The notes below the pieces were generated by a model. The model was not told where the DNA came from. It did no database searches and was given only the letters and a program-made list of their open reading frames with translations. Shown here in pieces: positions 17,241 through 25,280 of a stretch of DNA of 64,000 nt (position 1 is its first letter; every line of letters begins with the position of its first letter). The stretch spans positions 62,001-126,000 of the forward strand of contig CAJMSD010000002.1 of NCBI GenBank assembly GCA_905215965.1. The letters run 5' to 3'. Source of the DNA: an uncultured bacterium. GTDB taxonomy: Bacteria > Bacillota > Clostridia > Oscillospirales > Ruminococcaceae. The position numbers and the translations under genes were made by a program.

Positions 17241-17942
17241 TTACTCCGATTCCTGACGCTTCCGCATTTTGGACCAATTGATAAATCCGTAAATGTCATT
17301 GACTAAAAATATTACAAAGCATATCACAACAGACGAATAAGATATATCGCAAAGCATTGCTGATATCCACATAGCTATAAGAACTATATCGTTTGCCGCA
17401 TAACAAAGCGTACAGTATATGCTCCTTTTGAAGGTCATATAAACGGCGATAAAGCTTGTCGCGACCGACAGCGTGCTCAGCTCGATATTTGCCGTGTGGA
17501 ACTTCTTCAGGATAAAGTAAAATATGAACGTAACAGCCGCCGTAAGACAAACCGCGAAAACTACCTCCCCAAGCTTCAGCCTGTTGATCTTCACCTCTGC
17601 TTTCCTGCCTTTGCACGGATTTTTCAGCCATGATATCAATGAGACAAAAGCCATCGGAGCAGTCATTCCCAAATATGTCACCATCTCTCCGTAATAAGAA
17701 AAAGTAAAGGATATAATTCCGTACAATATACTGAAAATTATCATAAGGAACTGACCGAACGCATTTCCCTTCGCGTTGAAGATCAATGAAGTCACACCGA
17801 TCAGGGACGCCGTAAGGGTCAGGTAATTTTCTCTGTCAAATATAAAAAACGATACTGTTATTATAACGGCAGAAACGCTCCACAGCGTAATTTCGGCTAT
17901 TGTAAAATAGTCAAGAAGCGGCTTTATCTTCTTCAACAGCAT
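17241..17942 (-). CDS. pnuC: PnuC-type nicotinamide riboside transporter
   Basis: 233 residues from ATG 17942, which has GGAGG eight bases upstream; 22 extra upstream residues in frame lack an SD. Multiple membrane segments and the closing YGFINW motif match PnuC transporters, which import nicotinamide riboside (or another vitamin precursor in PnuT/PnuX variants) by facilitated diffusion with trapping by phosphorylation. It converges with the SpoU gene. No salvage kinase is adjacent, so the vitamin is inferred from the family. Confidence 0.82.
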   Translation of the reverse strand: MLLKKIKPLLDYFTIAEITLWSVSAVIITVSFFIFDRENYLTLTASLIGVTSLIFNAKGNAFGQFLMIIFSILYGIISFTFSYYGEMVTYLGMTAPMAFVSLISWLKNPCKGRKAEVKINRLKLGEVVFAVCLTAAVTFIFYFILKKFHTANIELSTLSVATSFIAVYMTFKRSIYCTLCYAANDIVLIAMWISAMLCDISYSSVVICFVIFLVNDIYGFINWSKMRKRQESE

Positions 17943-18116
17943 TCCGAATACCTCCAAAACAAAAACAACCACCCGACAGCACATCTTCAAAGACCTAATG
18001 ATGCGCATCGAATGCCTAAGCTCTCTACCCGGCGGCAGATTTCAAATATTCATTATTTTCTTAATTATACATTAATAAAATTTAAAAGTCAATACCGCAA
18101 ACGATAATCACTTATA

Positions 18117-18145
18117 TTGACAAAAATTCCGATATATGTTAGAAT
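18117..18145 (+). promoter_or_regulatory. Promoter of the GH5 cellulase gene
   Basis: TTGACA (18117-18122), 17-base spacer, TAGAAT (18140-18145), 34 bases before the ATG. Confidence 0.75.
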
Positions 18146-18178
18146 AAATTAGTATATTATTTGAAAGAGGTGCGTTGT

Positions 18179-19789
18179 ATGTCAAAATCATTTTTTAAAA
18201 AAATTGCCGCTGTTCTATTGTCATCATGCGTTTTATTGACAGGTGCTGTTACTGATTTCCCGAATGCCGACGTTGAAGCTGCTCCCGACGAGTATCACGA
18301 CGACTGGCTTCACGTTGAGGGAAATCAGATCGTTGATATGTACGGTAATCCCGTATGGCTCACAGGCTGCAACTGGTTCGGATATAATGTCGGAAGTCAG
18401 GTGTTCGACGGCGTTTGGTCGCAGAATATGCACGATATGCTGAATCAGATAGCCGACCACGGATTCAATCTGCTTCGCGTTCCTATGTCTACCGAGATAC
18501 TGCTCCAATGGAAAAATCAGGAACCCGATCCGATGATAAAAGTCAATACATACTCCAACCCCGAGCTGTCAGTAACAGGCGTTGAGGGCGGAGATCCAAT
18601 GTACAGCTTCGATATCTGGAATTACGCCGTAAAATGGTGCCGTGAAAACGGAATCAAGATCATGATAGATATCCACAGCGCCGAAACTGCCTCCGCAGGT
18701 CATCAGGTAAGCTTGTGGTATACGGATAAATTCAGTACCGAGGATTGGCTTGAGGCTCTTGAATGGTTTGCCGATTACTATAAGGACGACGATACCGTTA
18801 TCGCGATCGATCTGAAAAACGAACCGCACGGTACTGCCGATACTCCGGCTGCTATGGCTAAATGGGACGATTCTACCGACCCAAACAACTGGAAATATGC
18901 TGCCGAAGAAGCCGCTAAAGCCGTTTTCCGCGGCAATCCCGAGCTTCTTGTTATGGTCGAGGGCACGGAGGTTTATCCTAAATTCGAGGAGGGCAACGAC
19001 TGGACTTGTCCAAATATAGATTATTCGCGCTATCCCTACAGCTACTATCATCATACTTGGTGGGGCGGAAATTTCCGCGGCGCTGCGGATTATCCGATAG
19101 ATCTGGGAGACAAACAGGATAAGCTTGTTTATTCTCCTCACGATTACGGTCCGCTCGTTTATGCGCAGACTTGGTTTGAGGGCGACTTTACTTTCGATAC
19201 TCTCATGGACGACGTATGGTACGATAACTGGTTCTATCTCTACGATCAGGGAACTGCTCCGCTTCTTATCGGAGAATGGGGCGGATTTATAGATGCCGAG
19301 CACGATACGGACGGCAAGAACACAAAATGGCTGCTCTACCTGCGCGACCTGATAACTCAAAATCATCTCCACCACACATTCTGGTGCTTCAACGAGAACT
19401 CCGGCGATACGGGCGGTCTTGTATACGACAATTTCTCAAAGTGGGACGAGGATAAATACGCTCTCGTCAAGGAAGCTCTCTGGCAGGACGATAACGGCAA
19501 ATTCGTCAGCCTTGACCACACTATCAAGCTCGGACAATCGGGCAACGGTATCTCGCTTTCCGATTATTATTCAAGCGCTCCAAAGCCTGATACTATTCCC
19601 GGAGACGCAAACGGAGACGGTATCGTAAATTCAGCCGATCTTTCGGCAATACGCAAATATTATTACGATATTGCCGTTGGCAAATATAATACGATAGAGA
19701 TCGATTTTAACAATGCCGATATGGATAAAGACGGCGTTATCTCCGTCTCAGACATTATATCGATCAACAATTTCCTTCTAAAACGCTGA
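18179..19789 (+). CDS. Secreted GH5 endoglucanase with C-terminal dockerin
   Basis: 536 residues. Signal peptide (MSKSFFKKIAAVLLSSCVLL), GH5 TIM barrel with HGFNLLRVPMS, the acid/base Glu215 in DLKNEPHG and the nucleophile Glu366 in IGEWGG, then a type I dockerin (about 475-536) with two Ca-binding repeats, DANGDGIVNSADLSAIRKYY and DMDKDGVISVSDIISINNF. It should hydrolyse cellulose or mixed beta-glucans and dock on a scaffoldin cohesin. AAAGAGGTG precedes ATG 18179. Own promoter, no carbohydrate-binding module. Confidence 0.94.
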   Translation: MSKSFFKKIAAVLLSSCVLLTGAVTDFPNADVEAAPDEYHDDWLHVEGNQIVDMYGNPVWLTGCNWFGYNVGSQVFDGVWSQNMHDMLNQIADHGFNLLRVPMSTEILLQWKNQEPDPMIKVNTYSNPELSVTGVEGGDPMYSFDIWNYAVKWCRENGIKIMIDIHSAETASAGHQVSLWYTDKFSTEDWLEALEWFADYYKDDDTVIAIDLKNEPHGTADTPAAMAKWDDSTDPNNWKYAAEEAAKAVFRGNPELLVMVEGTEVYPKFEEGNDWTCPNIDYSRYPYSYYHHTWWGGNFRGAADYPIDLGDKQDKLVYSPHDYGPLVYAQTWFEGDFTFDTLMDDVWYDNWFYLYDQGTAPLLIGEWGGFIDAEHDTDGKNTKWLLYLRDLITQNHLHHTFWCFNENSGDTGGLVYDNFSKWDEDKYALVKEALWQDDNGKFVSLDHTIKLGQSGNGISLSDYYSSAPKPDTIPGDANGDGIVNSADLSAIRKYYYDIAVGKYNTIEIDFNNADMDKDGVISVSDIISINNFLLKR

Positions 19790-19790
19790 T

Positions 19791-20150
19791 ATGAGTATGG
19801 GATATGAGGGCAGTATGTATTATACCCATCAGAAAAACGGATTTATCTATTATAAATATGCAGCTGTAAATAAAAATTTCCCTTGCAGTTCAAGCCGCGG
19901 ATTTGTTTATGACGGTGTGATCGCAATCGATAAAGCTTTTCTGATGTATACTACTGCAGGCCTTGCCGACGCGTTAAAGCTCGGACGCATACGAATGGTT
20001 CGTCAATGCTCGGAATCGGTTTATTTCAAGCTGTTCCCTGCCGATACCGGAGACAAATTCGAGCGTATTACTCTCGTAATGCTTAACAAGCTTATCAACC
20101 AAAGCAGGGCCGAGGAGAAAGTAATCGAAAGCTGCAAGGCTGAGATTTAA
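19791..20150 (+). CDS. Unknown 119-residue protein directly after the cellulase
   Basis: Starts one base after the cellulase stop and continues for 119 residues with codon use like its neighbours. Aromatic-rich N-terminal half (YYTHQKNGFIYYKYAAVNK), no signal peptide, no membrane segment and no motif I recognise. SD signals are weak; ATG 19791, 19797 and 19815 are all possible. The tight spacing suggests co-translation with the cellulase, but the cytoplasmic look makes a direct cellulosome role unlikely. Confidence 0.55.
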   Translation: MSMGYEGSMYYTHQKNGFIYYKYAAVNKNFPCSSSRGFVYDGVIAIDKAFLMYTTAGLADALKLGRIRMVRQCSESVYFKLFPADTGDKFERITLVMLNKLINQSRAEEKVIESCKAEI

Positions 20151-20214
20151 TACAAAAAGCTAACCGCCGTAATACCTAAATATTATGGCGGTTCAATTTG
20201 TTCAAAAGTTATAT

Positions 20215-20369
20215 ATATCTAAGGGGACGCTCTCTCTTGCAGAGCGCCCTACGGTAAGCGGGGCTTTGCCCCACACCCCACCAAAGGCACCGCCTCTGGA
20301 CTCTGCCAAAGGGATATAATCCCTTTGGAATCCCGAAATTAGCCTAAAAATACTTTTTTCACGCTCACA
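20215..20369. repeat. Dispersed intergenic repeat (copy 2)
   Basis: Shares CGCTCTCTCTTGCAGAGCGCC with the 16.1 kb copy and ends with a similar GCTCACATCA segment. Internal hairpins: GGGGC-TTTG-CCCC and AAAGGGA-TATAA-TCCCTTT. Confidence 0.7.
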
Positions 20370-22580
20370 TCAAATCTTTTTCAGTCTCAAAGCATTGCTT
20401 ACTACAGACACTGATGAAAGGCTCATTGCGGCTGCGGCGATCATCGGATTGAGCAGCGGTCCTCCGAACGCATAAAGCAGACCTGCAGCAACGGGGATTC
20501 CCAGCGTATTATAACAAAACGCCCAAAAAAGATTTTGCTTGATATTGCGCACGGTCGCATGACTTATCCTGACAGCATCGGCAACTCCGATAAGACTGTT
20601 TTTCATCAGAACTATATCGGCACATTCAATAGCGATATCCGTTCCCGAGCCTATAGCTATTCCTACATCTGCTGAAGCAAGTGCAGGAGCGTCGTTTATT
20701 CCGTCGCCGCACATTGCAGTAAACTCTCCGCTTTCAATTAATTTTCGTATCTCGTTTTCTTTCTGATCGGGAAGAACCTGTGAGATGACCCGAGTTATTC
20801 CTGCCTGATCGGCTATATATTCGGCTGCCGCTTTATTGTCTCCGGTCAGCATGACGGTTTTAATTCCCGAAGCGTTAAGCTGTTCAATTGCGGTCTTACT
20901 TGTGCTTCGGATTTTATCCGCAACAGCAATAACTCCTGCAAGCCTGTCTCCGCAGGAAACAAAGGCTATTGTTTTTCCGTGCGCCGAAAGCTCCTCGGCT
21001 TTTGAACGCAGACTGCCGGTGTTTATTCCGCTGCTCTCCATAAGCTCGGATTTGCCTGCAAGGCATACCTTGCCGTTAATAACTCCTGAAACTCCGAAGC
21101 CCGATATTGATTTAAAATCGGTTATTTCATGCTGCACGGAGCTGTTTTGCTTTGCGTACTCCACAACTGCCGAAGCAACGGGATGCTCGGAATTTTTCTC
21201 CAAGGAAGCGGCTATTGCAAGAAGCTCGGCTTCTTCAAAGCTGCCGCAGCAGATAACATCGGTAACGGAAGGCTTTCCCTCGGTGACAGTACCTGTCTTA
21301 TCGAAAACGACCGTAGTGATCTTATTTGTATATTCCAGAGCCTGAGCGTTTTTGAACAGAACTCCGTATTCGGCGGCGCGTCCCGTAGCGGTAATAATGG
21401 CAGTCGGAGTTGCAAGTCCGAGAGCGCACGGACACGCGATAACAAGCACGCTTATGAAAATTTTCAAAGCAAGCTCGAAATCCTGACGGGCAATAAACCA
21501 GATAATTGCCGCCGCCAAGGCTATGCAGATGACCGCTACTACAAAAACTCCCGCGACCTTATCCGCAAGACGCGCTATCGGAGCTTTTGAGCCTGACGCT
21601 TCCTCGACCATTTTTATTATCTGTGAAAGCGACGTATCAGAGCCTGTTTTTTCGGCTGTATATTCGACCGAGCCTTCGGAATTGACCGTACCTGCGAAAA
21701 CCTTATCGCCGCTTTTCTTTTCAACAGGCAGACTTTCGCCTGTGAGCATCGCTTCGTTTACCGAAGTCGAGCCTGATACAACAATGCCGTCGCACGGAAA
21801 GCTCTCGCCCGGACGTATAATAACGGTGTTTCCGACCTCTATCTCGTCTGTGGGGATCTCAACAACATCGCTGCCCCTGCGTATTCTTGCGGTCTTAGGC
21901 GCAAGAGAGCCGAGCTTCTTTATAGCTTCGCTTGTTTTGTTCCTTGAATTTGATTCAAGATATTTTCCAAGCATTACAAGAGTAATTATAATGGCTACGC
22001 TCTCGAAATAAAGATGATGCACCGCATGAACGTCTCCGCGGATTATCTTGATAAACGAGTATATACTGTAGGCAAATGCCGAGGTCGTTCCGACTGCAAC
22101 AAGGCTGTCCATATTTGGGTGGAGCCTGAACAGCTTGGAAAATCCGCTCGTATAAAATTTATATCCCGCGATCATTACCGCAGCAGCAAGACACAGCTGA
22201 ACCGACGCATAAAGCCGCGGAGCGCTTTCGTCCACGGGCGACGGAAGACCGATCATCGGTCCCATAGCTATATAAAAAAGAGGAACGGAAAAAACTATGG
22301 CAGCTATCAATTTTATTAATGCAATTTTTTCTCTGCGCTTTTTTTGCTCTTCGCGCTTCTTTGCATAGATCTTCTCATCGAGCATTGTAAATCCTGCGTC
22401 TGAAACCGCCTTTTCAAGCTGATCGTATTGGCATACCGTCTCGTCATATTCGATATAAGCCTTTTCGGAAGCAAGATTTACGGCAGCCTTTACTCCGCTA
22501 AGCTTATTTAAAGAGCGTTCCGCGGAAGCCGAACAGGCCGCACAATTCATGCCGTCAATAATAACAGTAATTTTTTTCAT
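20370..22580 (-). CDS. copA: Copper-exporting P1B-type ATPase CopA
   Basis: 736 residues. One N-terminal heavy-metal domain (GMNCAACSASAERSL), membrane pairs, the TGES actuator loop, the metal-site CPC in ACPCALGLATPTA, the phosphorylated Asp in VFDKTGTVTEGKP, an HP motif (SEHPVASA), GDGINDAPAL, and C-terminal membrane residues near MSLSSVSVVSN. This set is diagnostic of Cu(I) exporters. It follows copZ by three bases. No csoR or copY regulator gene is present in the window. Confidence 0.95.
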   Translation of the reverse strand: MKKITVIIDGMNCAACSASAERSLNKLSGVKAAVNLASEKAYIEYDETVCQYDQLEKAVSDAGFTMLDEKIYAKKREEQKKRREKIALIKLIAAIVFSVPLFYIAMGPMIGLPSPVDESAPRLYASVQLCLAAAVMIAGYKFYTSGFSKLFRLHPNMDSLVAVGTTSAFAYSIYSFIKIIRGDVHAVHHLYFESVAIIITLVMLGKYLESNSRNKTSEAIKKLGSLAPKTARIRRGSDVVEIPTDEIEVGNTVIIRPGESFPCDGIVVSGSTSVNEAMLTGESLPVEKKSGDKVFAGTVNSEGSVEYTAEKTGSDTSLSQIIKMVEEASGSKAPIARLADKVAGVFVVAVICIALAAAIIWFIARQDFELALKIFISVLVIACPCALGLATPTAIITATGRAAEYGVLFKNAQALEYTNKITTVVFDKTGTVTEGKPSVTDVICCGSFEEAELLAIAASLEKNSEHPVASAVVEYAKQNSSVQHEITDFKSISGFGVSGVINGKVCLAGKSELMESSGINTGSLRSKAEELSAHGKTIAFVSCGDRLAGVIAVADKIRSTSKTAIEQLNASGIKTVMLTGDNKAAAEYIADQAGITRVISQVLPDQKENEIRKLIESGEFTAMCGDGINDAPALASADVGIAIGSGTDIAIECADIVLMKNSLIGVADAVRISHATVRNIKQNLFWAFCYNTLGIPVAAGLLYAFGGPLLNPMIAAAAMSLSSVSVVSNALRLKKI

Positions 22581-22583
22581 ATA

Positions 22584-22787
22584 TCAGCAGCCAAAGCCTG
22601 CCTCTCTTATTGCAGCCTGAACCTGAGGTTTAACTTCCTCGGAAACGGCTTTGATCTTGACTGTTCCCTTTTTTGCGTTTGCCTTTGCCGATTCAACTCC
22701 CTCAACGGACTCGGCAGCCTTCTGAACGCTTGCTTCACAGTGCGAACACGACATTCCCGTAACCGGTATAACAATTGATTTAAGCAT
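22584..22787 (-). CDS. copZ: Copper chaperone CopZ
   Basis: 67 residues, a single heavy-metal-associated fold with the metal site GMSCSHCEASV. Such proteins carry Cu(I) to CopA. SD AGGAGG lies seven bases before the ATG. The stop is three bases from the copA start, so the two are one operon. Confidence 0.93.
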   Translation of the reverse strand: MLKSIVIPVTGMSCSHCEASVQKAAESVEGVESAKANAKKGTVKIKAVSEEVKPQVQAAIREAGFGC

Positions 22788-22824
22788 TTTTTACCTCCTG
22801 ATAATATAAACATTTTATAATATT

Positions 22825-22853
22825 ATTATATCACCGTATCTTGAAATAATCAA
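22825..22853 (-). promoter_or_regulatory. copZ-copA promoter
   Basis: On the minus strand TTGATT (22853-22848), 17-base spacer ending TGA, TATAAT (22830-22825). No clear CsoR or CopY box was recognised. Confidence 0.65.
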
Positions 22854-22873
22854 CATTGTTAGGTATGGGTAAC

Positions 22874-22902
22874 TTGACAATTGCTCCCTTTCGTATTATA
22901 AT
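22874..22902 (+). promoter_or_regulatory. Promoter of the HAD phosphatase gene
   Basis: TTGACA (22874-22879), 17-base spacer, TATAAT (22897-22902). Confidence 0.75.
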
Positions 22903-22942
22903 CAAATAATGCAAAATTTCTGTTCATTCTTTGGGAGGAAGT

Positions 22943-23731
22943 ATGAAAAAAATAATTTTTTTTGATATTGACGGCACATTGGTTACCGAGGATAATCTTC
23001 AGATAATTCCTCAAAGCACAAGAAATGCCATTTCTCAGGCTCGCAAAAACGGACACATAACCGTTGTCAATACAGGACGAACCGTTTTCAATATCAGCGA
23101 CGAAATACGCAGTCTCGGATTTGACGGATATATCTGCGGCTGCGGAACATATATAGAATTTAACGGAGAAGAATTATTATACAACAAGCTCGATCGGGAA
23201 TTTTGCCGCATGATCGCCGACTTTATGCACGCCTGCAAAGCCGTTCCCGTATTTGAGCGCAGAGACTGTCTTTTCTTCGATCCTCTGTATAGCGATAACA
23301 GAGCTATAGTTGAATTTAAAAACTCCTTTCTTGACGGTTCTATACCCACAGATCACCTGTCAACGGACGATAATTTCAGCTTCGACAAGTTCGTTGCGTT
23401 CACCGACGAAAATACCGATATACAAAAATTCAGGGAAGTTGTTGGAAAATATTTTTCTATTATCGACAGAGGAAACGGTTTCTACGAGAATGTTCCCATA
23501 GGCTTCAGCAAGGCGACCGCTATTGATATCCTGCTGAAAAAGCTCGGTATTCCGATAGAAAACGCTTACGCCATAGGAGACAGCATGAACGATCTTCCGA
23601 TGCTGCAAGCCGTTCCCAACAGTATAGCAATGGGAAATTCCAAGCAGGTCTATCCTTATGTGAGCTTCGTTACAAAGCCTATAATGGAGGACGGCATCGA
23701 ATTTGCGCTCAGACATTTTGAAATTATATAG
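22943..23731 (+). CDS. Cof-type HAD-IIB family phosphatase
   Basis: 262 residues. HAD motif I FFDIDGTLV, motif II NTGR, a C2B cap, motif III Lys in GFSKATAIDILL and motif IV GDSMNDLPML. Family members dephosphorylate sugar phosphates, flavin or cofactor phosphates; specificity is not predictable. GGGAGG stands five bases before ATG 22943. Single gene with its own consensus promoter. Confidence 0.92.
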   Translation: MKKIIFFDIDGTLVTEDNLQIIPQSTRNAISQARKNGHITVVNTGRTVFNISDEIRSLGFDGYICGCGTYIEFNGEELLYNKLDREFCRMIADFMHACKAVPVFERRDCLFFDPLYSDNRAIVEFKNSFLDGSIPTDHLSTDDNFSFDKFVAFTDENTDIQKFREVVGKYFSIIDRGNGFYENVPIGFSKATAIDILLKKLGIPIENAYAIGDSMNDLPMLQAVPNSIAMGNSKQVYPYVSFVTKPIMEDGIEFALRHFEII

Positions 23732-23829
23732 AAGCAATATAGTCCTAAAAATCGGCAACTATTTACGTTTTTTGATTAAAATACACAAGAATTCCCAAAT
23801 GCTGCAATTGGTTTTGTTTTTCATTGCAA

Positions 23830-23858
23830 TTGAAAGAAATTGAAATATCTGTTATAAT
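23830..23858 (+). promoter_or_regulatory. Promoter of the phosphofructokinase gene
   Basis: TTGAAA (23830-23835), 17-base spacer, TATAAT (23853-23858). A small TGCCGA/TCGGCA hairpin follows in the leader. Confidence 0.7.
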
Positions 23859-23931
23859 GAAAGTAATGTCTTATTGCCGAGATGTATCGGCACTTTTATA
23901 CATTTTGGCATAACAAAAATTGAGAGGGAAA

Positions 23932-25215
23932 GTGAATACAGAACGGTTTTTCATGGGCTTATCCATGAATTACTGCTCTGTATTTGCAGAAAAAAACATG
24001 AATATTGCAGTTGCACAGTCCGGAGGCCCCACTTGCGCGATAAATGCGTCGCTTGCGGGAGTTTTTCATGCCGGGAAAAAATCAGACGCCATAAACAAAG
24101 TCTTTGCCTCAATGAACGGAATAGAGGGAATCCTTTCAGACAGGCTTATCGACTTATCCGACTTTATATGCTCGCCTGACGATACGGAGCTTCTGATAAG
24201 AACTCCGTCGGCAGCGCTCGGCTCTTGCAGGAAAAAGCTTCCCAAGTACGCCGATGACAGCTCCGTTTATGAGAAAATAACCGATTGCTTCCGCCGTCAC
24301 GACGTCGGTATGTTTTTCTATATCGGCGGCAACGATTCTATGGACACCGTGGAAAAGCTTTCGGCTTATTATTCGCAAAACAATGTTGATATCAAAGTTA
24401 TCGGTGTTCCCAAAACGATCGACAACGACCTTTGCGGAACGGATCATTGTCCGGGCTTTGGCTCTGCCGCAAAATACGTCGCCGCTTCCGTTCAGGAGAT
24501 AACGCGCGACAGCAACGTTTACAGCATTCCGTCGGTAACTATTATCGAGACGATGGGTCGTCATGCAGGCTGGCTCACTGCCGCTTCTGCCTGTATGCAC
24601 GAAAACGGAGAAAGCTCTCCGCATCTGATATATCTTCCCGAAACGCCTTTTTCAGCCGACAGATTCATCGAAGATGTACAAGCTCAGATGAAGCTCCACA
24701 AAGCGGTTATTGCCGTTGTCTCGGAGGGAGTAAGAACTGCGGACGGAAAATTTGCCGCCGAAGCATATCAGTCGTGCAAGACCGACGCTTTCGGTCACAC
24801 CTATCTTGCAGGAGTCGGAAAGTATCTTGAACATCTTGTTTCGGAGCAGATTGGCTGCAAGGTTCGTTCAATAGAGCTTAACGTAATGCAGAGGTGCAGC
24901 TCTCATTTTGCTTCGCTTACCGACATTACCGAGTCTCAAAAAATCGGAGAAGCCGCCGTCGAAGCCGCTTTAAACGGAAAGACGGGATGCATGATGTCGT
25001 TCAAGCGCGGAAGCTCTTCAACCTATGATTGCGAGATCACGGCAGTTCCCGTAGCCGTATCGGCAAACAGTGAGAAATTCTTCCCTGTCGAATGGATAAA
25101 TTCAAGCGGAAACGGCGTTACTCAGGAAGCTGTCGACTACGTTATGCCGCTTATTCAGGGTGAGCTGACTCCCATTATGAAAAACGGAATGGTCCAGCAC
25201 TTTTCTATTAATTAA
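23932..25215 (+). CDS. 6-phosphofructokinase, probably pyrophosphate-dependent
   Basis: Up to 427 residues. N-terminal AVAQSGGPTCAINASL, then GGNDSMDT and PKTIDND, then TMGRHAGWLTAAS. In ATP enzymes these sites read GGDGS and PGTIDND; Asp and Lys at both positions are the known signature of PPi-dependent enzymes, so this one probably uses PPi and is reversible. The start is unsure: GTG 23932 has GAGAGGG just upstream, while the family-typical start is ATG 23998 (MNIAVAQSGG), which lacks an SD. Glycolysis. Confidence 0.9.
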   Translation: MNTERFFMGLSMNYCSVFAEKNMNIAVAQSGGPTCAINASLAGVFHAGKKSDAINKVFASMNGIEGILSDRLIDLSDFICSPDDTELLIRTPSAALGSCRKKLPKYADDSSVYEKITDCFRRHDVGMFFYIGGNDSMDTVEKLSAYYSQNNVDIKVIGVPKTIDNDLCGTDHCPGFGSAAKYVAASVQEITRDSNVYSIPSVTIIETMGRHAGWLTAASACMHENGESSPHLIYLPETPFSADRFIEDVQAQMKLHKAVIAVVSEGVRTADGKFAAEAYQSCKTDAFGHTYLAGVGKYLEHLVSEQIGCKVRSIELNVMQRCSSHFASLTDITESQKIGEAAVEAALNGKTGCMMSFKRGSSSTYDCEITAVPVAVSANSEKFFPVEWINSSGNGVTQEAVDYVMPLIQGELTPIMKNGMVQHFSIN

Positions 25216-25218
25216 AAT

Positions 25219-25262
25219 AAGCAGTCTTATCTCGATATTGAAGATAAGACTGCTTTTGTTTT
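25219..25262 (+). terminator. Terminator of the phosphofructokinase gene
   Basis: AAGCAGTCTTATCT (25219-25232) pairs perfectly with AGATAAGACTGCTT (25242-25255), followed by TTGTTTTG. A 14-bp stem; works toward the convergent gene as well. Confidence 0.85.
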
Positions 25263-25280
25263 GCTTTTTCCGCAGTAAAA

